A DNA stretch of 64,000 bases, from positions 60,132 to 124,131 of the forward strand of contig NZ_CAMHZQ010000005.1 in assembly GCF_946190275.1 (NCBI RefSeq). Reading direction: 5' to 3'. How positions within the stretch are numbered: position 1 is the stretch's first letter; every line of letters begins with the position of its first letter. The translations under genes and the position numbers were made by a program. The notes beneath the pieces were generated by a model. It searched no databases and was not told the DNA's origin. It worked only from the letters and a program-made list of their open reading frames with translations. This DNA is from Streptococcus mitis. GTDB lineage: Bacteria > Bacillota > Bacilli > Lactobacillales > Streptococcaceae. Shown in pieces: positions 56,452 to 64,000 of this stretch.

Positions 56452-56464
56452 TTTTTTTTTTTTT
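56452..56464. repeat. Run of 13 T upstream of the surface-protein promoter
   Basis: A homopolymer of 13 T ends 23 bases before the -35 hexamer of the adhesin promoter. Such tracts change length by slippage and can also act as UP elements. Confidence 0.85.
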
Positions 56465-56487
56465 GCGAAAATTTAAAGTTAAATGAC

Positions 56488-56516
56488 TTGCATATATATT
56501 AAAAATAAAGTAGAAT
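56488..56516 (+). promoter_or_regulatory. Promoter of the giant surface-protein gene
   Basis: TTGCAT (56488-56493) and TAGAAT (56511-56516) with exactly 17 bp between. It gives a leader of about 100 bases. Confidence 0.75.
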
Positions 56517-56521
56517 AGTTC

Positions 56522-56588
56522 ATGTGGGAACTCACATTGAATACCATTATTTGCCGCTACTTTAGTAGACGGCTAGTTTCGTGTGAGG
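56522..56588 (+). promoter_or_regulatory. Leader hairpins of the surface-protein gene
   Basis: ATGTG pairs with CACAT (56522-56537). GCCG and CTACT pair with AGTAG and CGGC (about 56553-56574). The CTCACA that contributes to the first hairpin can instead pair with TGTGAG at about 56582-56587, enclosing the second. Confidence 0.45.
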
Positions 56589-56624
56589 AACAAAAATAAA
56601 CTTCCAAAAGGAGATCCTAAATTA

Positions 56625-59600
56625 ATGGAAAACAAATCATCAAAGAATCTACGTCGCGAAAAGGTGACGCGCTATTCAATCCGTAAGTATAGCTTTGGTG
56701 CGGCTAGTGTAGCAGTTGCTGCTCTTTTCATGTTCTTAGGGAACGGAGCTGTATCGGCTAACGAACTCAGCAAGACAGAAGGACAAGGACAAGGGCATGA
56801 AAAGTCTCTTGAAAATAATGAATCACAAGTCGTAAATGAATCGTCTAAACCAGCCTACCTTGCTCCAGCAGCTCCAGTAGCTCCAATAGTAGAGAATACT
56901 GTTAAACCAACAGAAGGCGCTCCTGTAGAAAAAGCAGCTGCAGAAGAACCTACTGCTAAACCAGCAGAAGCAACAACTCCAGCTTTGGACAAAACACAGC
57001 TTAAAAACTACATTTCAGAAATTGAATCAAAAATTTCGGCAGGCAAGTATGCGACTAAAACAGAGGAGAGTGTAGCTCTTTTGACATCTGAATTAGCTTC
57101 TGCTAAATCAGTTCTTGAATCTGCAACTAGTCAAGAAGAATTGAACCTAGCTTACAGAAATCTTGTCACTACAGTAAGCTCAAAATTAAAGAACAAGCCC
57201 AAAAAAGAAGCTCCGAAAGTAGACACTACTAACGGACAACCAACTGTAGGTAAAAAAGCAGAAAATACTGATAAAAAACCAGACTCTAACTCAATCGAAA
57301 ACTCAGGCTCTCATGATCCACGTAACGGGAAAGTGTTAGATAAAGATAATGTGTTCCGTACACCAACAACAACACCAAACTCAAATAATACTATCAGTTA
57401 TACGATTGATTTTTCGAATACTGATAGAAAAGAAATCTATCTATATAATAAAGAAGAGGCTAATGTTGAAATTACTGTAAATTCAACTAATGGAAGAATA
57501 AGAGAAGCTCTTATTAAAAAAGGTGGAAATAGAGATTATATAGCTACTTCTGACCCAGCAGTTGTTGAAGATGGTTTTGGATGGAGATATCATCAAATTA
57601 TAGCCGAAACAGATAGTACAGCAACAGTTAGAATTACGGGGCAGGCTAATGAGAGATATATGGCATTGCCTAGATATAATAAAGAAGCAAATCAGCACGC
57701 TGAGATAGCTACAAGTTATCTGAAGGTAACAAATAGTAACGGGGATACTGTTAGCGGAGGAGCTACAAACATTAACGACCCTGGATACTTTAAACTGTAT
57801 TTAGAATCTCAAACTAAAAAGTATGATGTTACAGATTTAACAGGAGCTACACGTATTACTGTTAATGATATCGATAATATTACAGCAACAGATTTAGCAA
57901 CGATTAAGTCAAGATTGAAATTAGAGTATTCTTCTACAAATGATGACGAACGACTTGCAAGTCTAAAAGGTACAGCAGTGACTAATCCTACTTCATTAAT
58001 TGATACTGTTGCAGTATCGACGACTGAACCTAGCAAGCTTGTTGTAACATATGTAGATGGTTCTGTAGATACAATTGAAAAAAGTAAAGTTTTAAATGTA
58101 AGACCAAAAGGGATTTTCCCATTCTCTAATCCTACTGCAAAAGAAATTTATGTTTATAGAGGAGAAGACACGAATCTTGAATTTGGTGTAACAGATGATT
58201 CTGGTAAAATTAAAGACCTTCGTATCGTACAAGGTTCAGCAAACATTAGTAATTCTGGTGCGGCAAGAGGACAGGTTAGGGATGAATATGGCTTAACAAT
58301 GACTTCTGAAACGAATGAAAATGGTATTGTTGCAACAACGGCTAAGCCAGCTATCACAAGAATCACAGGTAGAGTGTCAGATACGATTAATGGAAATCGA
58401 AATTATACAGGTAATTTAATTACGAGATACTTGGTTGCGGAAGATTTAGATGGGGCGATTTTCTCTTATCCAGATAATAATAGGAATCTAGAACAAGAGG
58501 GTGCTTTCAGACTGGTAGTTCGTGAACAAACTCAAAAATATGATGTTCAACTTCAAGGTGCTGAATCGAATAAAATAGCAGTTGCCGATGTAAATAACCT
58601 TTCAACAGAAGATTTTGAGAAAATTAAAAGTAACATTAAAATCGTTTACAACACAGCTGATGATGCAAGATTAAGAGACAAAGAAGAAACAAAACCTGGC
58701 AAATTAGTAGAAAACGCATCGCAATATATTCAATCTATTACTAATTCTGGAAATAATATTGTAGTGACTTATAAAGATGGTTCTACAGATACAATTGAAA
58801 AAACATCAGTTCTACGCTCTGCACCTGGTCCAGTCGTAACTAGAACGCAATCAAGAAAATCTGTTCTTAGAGAAGATGGAGTTTTATCGACAGATAGAAC
58901 TTTAAGCGGGACAGGAACACCAGGAGCTACTATTAAAGTATCAGTAAAAGATGAACAAAATCCTAATCAATTAAGAACTTTATATGATAATGTTACAGTA
59001 GGAACAGATGGAAATTGGTCAGTAGATCTTACGCATGGATTATATAGTAATATTACTGATCAAACACAACTTTATCCAAGAGAACCTCTTTCAGTTACTC
59101 AAACAGTAAATGGATTAGAAAGTGTTGAAACAGTAGTTCCGGTTGCCTTAGGAGCTTCTAAAGTTTTACCATCTGAAGCTTCAAAAGATGGAGCTAGTGT
59201 GGTTGCAGGAAGCAACAAATTAGTCGTAAAAGTTCCACATGACGCAGGAATAGCTTATGTTGATTATAAAAATAAAGAAACGGATGCAAGAAGTGAGTTA
59301 GCCTTCAAACGTGAAAATAAAGATAGTCAATGGACTATGAAAGATGCTTCTAAAGCAACGATTACGTCTGTTACTTCAGATGGTTTCTATGATACTGTAA
59401 CATTAGAAATGAAAGAAAAAATCAAAGAAGGAACAGATGTACGAGTTATTTCAAATATTTTTGATGGTAAGTATTCAAGTCCAGTGGGTTGGGTTTCAAC
59501 GCCTGTAAGCAACGAAAAACCAACACTTACTTCTACAAATGGTCAAACAGAAACTACAGTAAATGTAGGAGATACTGTTGATCCAATGTCACTTGTTACT

Positions 59601-62600
59601 GCAGCAGACCATGAAGATGATAAGAATGCAACACTTGGAACAAAAGGAACAACTGAAGTTGTTTCAGTAAATGGTGATGAAACTGTTAAGACTATTGATA
59701 CAACAACTGCGGGAACTTACGTTGTTAAGTATAAAGTTGTAGATAGCCAAGGAAAAGAATCAGACGTATTAACGCATACAGTAATTGTGAATCTTGATAA
59801 ACAACCTGCTATCAATGCAGTAGAACAAGCAGCTACTGCACAAATTGAAAAAATTAATGGTAACACAGCTGCAACCAAAGAAGAAAAAGATGCAGCAATT
59901 GCTAAAGTAAACAATGATAAGAAAGCAGCTCTTGATGCAATTAATGCTGATACTGTTAAAACTCAAGATGCTCTAACGCAAGCACAAAACACAGGAACAA
60001 CTGCAATTAGCAATGATAATCCAGAAACAAGCGTAAAAACAAACGCTAAGAATGCTATTGATCAAGATTTAGCAAGCAAAATTTCAGCAATTGAAGGTCG
60101 CCAAGATTTATCAGAAGCTGAGAAAACAGAAGCTAAAAATAAAGCTACAGAGAAAGCAACAGCAGCAAAAACTGCTATTGAAAATGCGGCAACAACTGCT
60201 GATGTAGAAACAGCTAAAAATAACGGAACTACAGCAATCAACGACGTTACACCAGTAGCGAAAGCTGCAGCGGTGAAAGCAATTAATGATGAATTAACAG
60301 CTAAAAATACTGAAATCGAAGGTCGTAAAGACTTAAGCCAGAAAGAGAAAGATGATGCTAAAGCAGAAGCTAAGAAATTAGCAGATGCACAGTTAGGCGA
60401 AATTGCTAAACAACCTGACGCAACGGAGACACCAGATGCAGCAACAACAGCTCAACAAGCAGTAGATGCAGCGAAAACTAAAGGTGTAGCAGATGTTAAA
60501 TCTGTAAATCCATTAGCTAAAGATGCAGCTAAAGCGGATATCGAAACAGCTCGTCAAAATAAAGTAGACGGTATTACGAACAATAGTAACTTATCTCAAG
60601 CAGAAAAAGATGCGGCAATCGCTAAAGTTAACAAAGCAGCAGAAGATGCAACAAAAGCAGTAGATGCAGCAACAACAGCAGATGCTCTTACAACAGCTAA
60701 AGGTAACGGAACTACAGCAATCGACAACGTTACTCCGGTAGCAAAAGAAGCAGCTAAACAAGCAATCGCAGATGCTTTAAATGGAAAAGATGGTCAAAAA
60801 GGAAAACTTCAAGAAATTGAAGAACGTACAGACCTAACTGATGAAGAGAAAGCGGCAGCTAAGAAAGATGCTCAAGATAAAGCAAATGCAGAATTAGCGA
60901 AAATTAACGCACAACCTGATGCAGCTAATACACCAGCTGAAGCGACAACAGCTCAAGAAGCAGTAGATGCAGCAGGAACAAAAGGTGCAGCAGATGTTAA
61001 GTCTGTAAATCCAACAGCCGTTAAGAAACCAGAAGCTAAAAAAGCAGTTGAAGCAGCGCGTAAAACAAAAGAAGATGCAATTAAAGCGGATCCTAATTTA
61101 ACACAAGCAGAAAAAGATGCGGCAATTGCGAAAAATAATAAAGCAGCAGAGGATGCGACTAAAGCAATTGATGCAGCAACAACAGATACAGCAGTAGAAC
61201 AAGCTAAGACAGCTGGTACCGGAGAAATCGCAAAAGTCAACCCAGTAGCGAAAGAAAAAGCAAAAGAAGCAATTGCAACTGCATTAACAGCTAAAAACAA
61301 TGAAATCGATGCCCGTAAAGATCTAACAGATGATGAGAAAACAGCGGCAAAAGCAGAAGCTAAGAAATTAGCAGATGCAGAAACTGCAAAAATTACTGCA
61401 CAACCTGACAATGCAGAAACTGCGGACGCTGCAACAGCAGCACAAAAACTTGTTAATGATGCGAAAGATAAAGGTGTTGGCGATGTAACAGCAGTACGTC
61501 CAATCGCTAAAGAAAAAGCTAAACAAGCAATTGCAGATGAATTAACTAAGAAAGAAGCAGCAATTGATGGTCGTACAGATTTAACCACTGAAGAGAAAGC
61601 TGCAGCTAAGAAAGATGCTCAAGCAAAAGCTAAGAAAGCAACAGATGCAATCACAGCGCAACCAGCTGTAGTAGATACTGAAGAAAAAGCTACAGCAGCT
61701 CAAGGGGCAGTAGATACAGCGAAAACTACTGGAGTATCAGAAGTTCAAGCAGTAAATCCAACAGCGGTTAAGAAACCAGCAGCTAAAAAAGCAGTAGCAG
61801 ATGCATTAAAAGCAAAAGAAGCAGCAATCGATGCACGTACAGATTTAACAGATGCAGAGAAAAAAGTAGCTAAAGATGCAGCGAAAGCTAAGGCTGATGC
61901 AGCAACTAAAGCTATTGATGCAGCAACAACAGATGCAGCAGTAGATACAGCTAAAACAGCAGGAACAGATGATATCGCAACGGTAAATCCAGTAGCTAAA
62001 GAAGCAGCTAAAAAAGCAGTAGCAGATACATTAAAAGAAAAAGAAGCAGCAATCGATGCACGTACTGACTTAACTGATGAAGAAAAAACAGCAGCTAAGA
62101 AAGACGCAAAAGATAAGGCTGATGCCCAATTAGCTGAAATCGCTAAACAACCAGATAACGCAGCTACACCAGAAGCAGCAACAGCAGCACAAACAGCAGT
62201 AGATACAGCTAAGAAAACAGGTGTAGATGAAGTTACAGCGGTAAATCCAGAAGCAGTAACTAAACCAACAGCTAAAAAAGCAATCGAAGATAAATTAGCA
62301 GAGCAATTAGAAACAATTGCTAACACTCCAGATGCAACTGATGAAGAAAAAGCAGAAGCAGCTAAAAAAGCAACAGATGCAGCTGAAGCAGCAAAAGCAG
62401 AAGTTGACAAAGAAACAACAGATGCAGCAGTTAAAGCTGAAAAAGATAAGGCTGTTGGAGAAGGAGATACTAAAGGTACAATCGATCAAGCAGTTCCTGT
62501 TGTAGAAGACAAACCAAATGCACGTAAAGCAATTGATGAAGAAACAGCAGCGAAGAAAAAAGAAATTGATGCTCGTACAGATTTAACTCCTGCATCTAAG

Positions 62601-64000
62601 GAAGTATTAAAAGCTAAAGTAGATAAAGTTGCGAAAAAAGCAAAAGAAGGAATCGATGCAGTAAGCAGTGTAGAAGATGTTAATACAATAGAAGAAGCTG
62701 ATAAGACGGCTATTAGATCAATTGGAGAAGTGAACAGACCGATTGATAAAGTGTTAGTTAAAGATCCAAGCACATTAACAGACGAAGAAAAAGCTAAAAT
62801 CTTAGAAGAAGTTAAGAAAGTTAACCCAACAGCTAAAGAAGTTAAATATGATGATAATGGAAAAATCGAAGTAACAACAGAAGCTGGCGATAAAGGAATT
62901 ATCAATCCGACAAAATTAGCGAAAACTGAGGACCAATTAGATAACGGTAAAGGTGGAAATGACATTAACAAACCACTTGATAAAGTTATCGTAAAAGATC
63001 CATCTAAGTTAACAGATGAAGAAAAAGCTAAGATTGTTGCAGAAGTTGAAGAGGTAAATCCAGATGCTATCGTAACAATCGATGAAAATGGAACTGTTTC
63101 TGTTTCTACTCCAGATGGTAAAACTGCAGCAATCCCAGCAACTGATTTAGTAAGAACTAAAGAAGATACTTCTAACCTAGATGCAGGAAATAGTAAAATC
63201 GTTAAACCAGCGGATAAAGTAGTTGGAAACCCAACAAATCCAGACGATAGAGCTACAGTAGAAGAAAAACTAAGAGAATTAAATCCTGAAGCTAAATCTG
63301 TTATATTTGATGAAAATGGAAATGCAACAGTGACTCTAAAAGACGGTACTACAGCAACAATTCCAGAAGTTGATTTATTCAAATCAGAAGCTTACTTGAC
63401 AGAACCAAACGCAGGAAACGACATCGTAAAACCAGCAGATAAGACTGTAGTATCAAATCCAGATGCTCTAACTCCAGAAGAGAAAAAAGCAATCGAAGAT
63501 AAAGTGAAAGCAGTAAACCCAGAAGGAACAGCTGTAGTAGTAGACGATAAAGGAAATGCAACAGTAACAACACCAGAAGGGAAAACAGCGGTAATTCCAG
63601 CAGCAGACTTAACAAAATCAGCAGAAGAAGCAGCTAAGCCAAACGCAGGAAACGATATTGTAAAACCAGCAGATAAGACTGTAGTATCAAATCCAAATGC
63701 TCTAACTCCAGAAGAGAAAAAAGCAATCGAAGATAAAGTTAAAGCAGTAAATCCAGAAGCAACTGTAGCAGTAGACGACAAAGGAAACGCAACAGTAACA
63801 ACACCAGAAGGGAAAACAGCGGTAATTCCAGCAGCAGACTTAACAAAATCAGCAGAAGAAGCAGCTAAGCCAAACGCAGGAAATGACATCGTAAAACCAG
63901 CAGATAAGACAGTAGTAGCAAATCCAGACTCATTAACACAAGATGAGAAAGATGCAATTGTTGCTAAAGTTAAAGCAGTAAATCCAGGAGCTGAAGTTGT
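56625..64000 (+). CDS. Giant YSIRK-type repetitive surface protein, C-terminus beyond window
   Basis: 2,458 codons are open to the right edge without a stop. The YSIRKYSFGAASV signal (17-29) and cleavage near A45 predict export at the division septum. Then come a Pro/Ala-rich stretch, a coiled segment (about 120-190), and two related beta modules (about 255-495 and 496-740; each contains KYDV and ends in a VTY-DGS-DTIEK strand). Two Ig-like domains follow (about 760-850 and 960-1050). About twelve DUF1542-like helical repeats (about 1060-2030) and at least six 77-78 residue repeats (from about 2040; LT-EEK ... DGKTA-IP ... NAGNDI-KPADK) complete the visible part. An LPXTG anchor is expected beyond the edge. 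Probably an adhesin or biofilm protein. An AAAAGGAG site precedes the ATG. Confidence 0.88.
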   Translation, partial: MENKSSKNLRREKVTRYSIRKYSFGAASVAVAALFMFLGNGAVSANELSKTEGQGQGHEKSLENNESQVVNESSKPAYLAPAAPVAPIVENTVKPTEGAPVEKAAAEEPTAKPAEATTPALDKTQLKNYISEIESKISAGKYATKTEESVALLTSELASAKSVLESATSQEELNLAYRNLVTTVSSKLKNKPKKEAPKVDTTNGQPTVGKKAENTDKKPDSNSIENSGSHDPRNGKVLDKDNVFRTPTTTPNSNNTISYTIDFSNTDRKEIYLYNKEEANVEITVNSTNGRIREALIKKGGNRDYIATSDPAVVEDGFGWRYHQIIAETDSTATVRITGQANERYMALPRYNKEANQHAEIATSYLKVTNSNGDTVSGGATNINDPGYFKLYLESQTKKYDVTDLTGATRITVNDIDNITATDLATIKSRLKLEYSSTNDDERLASLKGTAVTNPTSLIDTVAVSTTEPSKLVVTYVDGSVDTIEKSKVLNVRPKGIFPFSNPTAKEIYVYRGEDTNLEFGVTDDSGKIKDLRIVQGSANISNSGAARGQVRDEYGLTMTSETNENGIVATTAKPAITRITGRVSDTINGNRNYTGNLITRYLVAEDLDGAIFSYPDNNRNLEQEGAFRLVVREQTQKYDVQLQGAESNKIAVADVNNLSTEDFEKIKSNIKIVYNTADDARLRDKEETKPGKLVENASQYIQSITNSGNNIVVTYKDGSTDTIEKTSVLRSAPGPVVTRTQSRKSVLREDGVLSTDRTLSGTGTPGATIKVSVKDEQNPNQLRTLYDNVTVGTDGNWSVDLTHGLYSNITDQTQLYPREPLSVTQTVNGLESVETVVPVALGASKVLPSEASKDGASVVAGSNKLVVKVPHDAGIAYVDYKNKETDARSELAFKRENKDSQWTMKDASKATITSVTSDGFYDTVTLEMKEKIKEGTDVRVISNIFDGKYSSPVGWVSTPVSNEKPTLTSTNGQTETTVNVGDTVDPMSLVTAADHEDDKNATLGTKGTTEVVSVNGDETVKTIDTTTAGTYVVKYKVVDSQGKESDVLTHTVIVNLDKQPAINAVEQAATAQIEKINGNTAATKEEKDAAIAKVNNDKKAALDAINADTVKTQDALTQAQNTGTTAISNDNPETSVKTNAKNAIDQDLASKISAIEGRQDLSEAEKTEAKNKATEKATAAKTAIENAATTADVETAKNNGTTAINDVTPVAKAAAVKAINDELTAKNTEIEGRKDLSQKEKDDAKAEAKKLADAQLGEIAKQPDATETPDAATTAQQAVDAAKTKGVADVKSVNPLAKDAAKADIETARQNKVDGITNNSNLSQAEKDAAIAKVNKAAEDATKAVDAATTADALTTAKGNGTTAIDNVTPVAKEAAKQAIADALNGKDGQKGKLQEIEERTDLTDEEKAAAKKDAQDKANAELAKINAQPDAANTPAEATTAQEAVDAAGTKGAADVKSVNPTAVKKPEAKKAVEAARKTKEDAIKADPNLTQAEKDAAIAKNNKAAEDATKAIDAATTDTAVEQAKTAGTGEIAKVNPVAKEKAKEAIATALTAKNNEIDARKDLTDDEKTAAKAEAKKLADAETAKITAQPDNAETADAATAAQKLVNDAKDKGVGDVTAVRPIAKEKAKQAIADELTKKEAAIDGRTDLTTEEKAAAKKDAQAKAKKATDAITAQPAVVDTEEKATAAQGAVDTAKTTGVSEVQAVNPTAVKKPAAKKAVADALKAKEAAIDARTDLTDAEKKVAKDAAKAKADAATKAIDAATTDAAVDTAKTAGTDDIATVNPVAKEAAKKAVADTLKEKEAAIDARTDLTDEEKTAAKKDAKDKADAQLAEIAKQPDNAATPEAATAAQTAVDTAKKTGVDEVTAVNPEAVTKPTAKKAIEDKLAEQLETIANTPDATDEEKAEAAKKATDAAEAAKAEVDKETTDAAVKAEKDKAVGEGDTKGTIDQAVPVVEDKPNARKAIDEETAAKKKEIDARTDLTPASKEVLKAKVDKVAKKAKEGIDAVSSVEDVNTIEEADKTAIRSIGEVNRPIDKVLVKDPSTLTDEEKAKILEEVKKVNPTAKEVKYDDNGKIEVTTEAGDKGIINPTKLAKTEDQLDNGKGGNDINKPLDKVIVKDPSKLTDEEKAKIVAEVEEVNPDAIVTIDENGTVSVSTPDGKTAAIPATDLVRTKEDTSNLDAGNSKIVKPADKVVGNPTNPDDRATVEEKLRELNPEAKSVIFDENGNATVTLKDGTTATIPEVDLFKSEAYLTEPNAGNDIVKPADKTVVSNPDALTPEEKKAIEDKVKAVNPEGTAVVVDDKGNATVTTPEGKTAVIPAADLTKSAEEAAKPNAGNDIVKPADKTVVSNPNALTPEEKKAIEDKVKAVNPEATVAVDDKGNATVTTPEGKTAVIPAADLTKSAEEAAKPNAGNDIVKPADKTVVANPDSLTQDEKDAIVAKVKAVNPGAEV
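63429..64000 (+). repeat. Near-identical tandem DNA repeats in the surface-protein gene
   Basis: Units begin at 63429, 63663 and 63894 (AAACCAGCAGATAAGAC-type starts), with periods of 234 and 231 bases. The first two are almost identical at DNA level, including silent sites. The third, cut by the window edge, is a little more diverged. Confidence 0.9.

Noticed and set aside
60953..63889. Long minus-strand frames opposite the repeat fields of the surface protein
   Set aside because: They are Ala/Ser/Val-rich mirror frames of the repetitive plus-strand gene, with no ribosome site or domain. The plus strand is open and coherent throughout.

Overview
The window is a chromosomal segment of a mitis-group Streptococcus, most likely S. 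mitis or a close relative of S. pneumoniae (inference). The reasons are pneumococcus-like protein sequences and gene neighbourhoods (compared from memory), BOX repeats, a choline-binding-type lysozyme (LytC), the MurM/MurN branching enzymes, an SpNOX-type NADPH oxidase and a YSIRK-type surface protein. GC is low, promoters are often extended -10 type, and many genes overlap by ATGA. No rRNA, tRNA, insertion sequence, phage or CRISPR array was seen.

Layout. 1-5972: end of pnp, cysteine synthesis and charging (cysE, cysS), Mini-RNase III, a PucR-like regulator and the sugar-importer ATPase msmK under a likely CcpA site. 6070-10433 (minus): the NADPH oxidase and a four-gene polar amino-acid ABC operon. 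10597-20676: recJ, RNase J2, esterase estA, murM-murN, a membrane-anchored matrixin-like protease and uvrC. 20666-29305: phosphoesterase, orphan solute-binding lipoprotein, a nitroreductase broken by one stop codon, pepV, DNA glycosylase, rhodanese, brnQ, an M42 peptidase, a HIT protein and the carboxypeptidase ldcB. 29428-30749: rplK-rplA with two copies of an L1-binding-like RNA structure. 31269-43788: methyltransferase, apt, metA, dnaD, tpiA, lytC, dpr, folA, clpX, engB, ridA and rapZ-yvcK-whiA.

43800-45430 is an accessory islet between core genes. It holds an Fst-type type I toxin-antitoxin pair, a secreted beta-rich protein with a small membrane partner behind a perfect catabolite-response element, and a probable small RNA. 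45428-56258 returns to core genes: ferredoxin-NADP reductase, cdaA-cdaR-glmM, DUF1149, degV, dapB-cca-uup and mntE. Between degV and dapB lies an unexplained array of three 112-113 bp units that can each fold into a hairpin. From 56625 to the right edge runs one open reading frame of more than 2,450 codons encoding a giant repetitive surface protein.

Functional themes are sulfur and methionine supply (cysE, cysS, metA), wall building and remodelling (murMN, ldcB, lytC, glmM, dapB), RNA turnover (pnp, mrnC, rnjB), c-di-AMP synthesis (cdaA-cdaR), peptide and amino-acid use, and oxidative or metal stress (dpr, SpNOX, mntE). The most unusual signals are the hairpin array upstream of dapB, the toxin-antitoxin and secreted-protein islet, the duplicated L1 motif, the BOX inside the metA leader, an apparently leaderless uvrC, and Leu at position 100 of dihydrofolate reductase.
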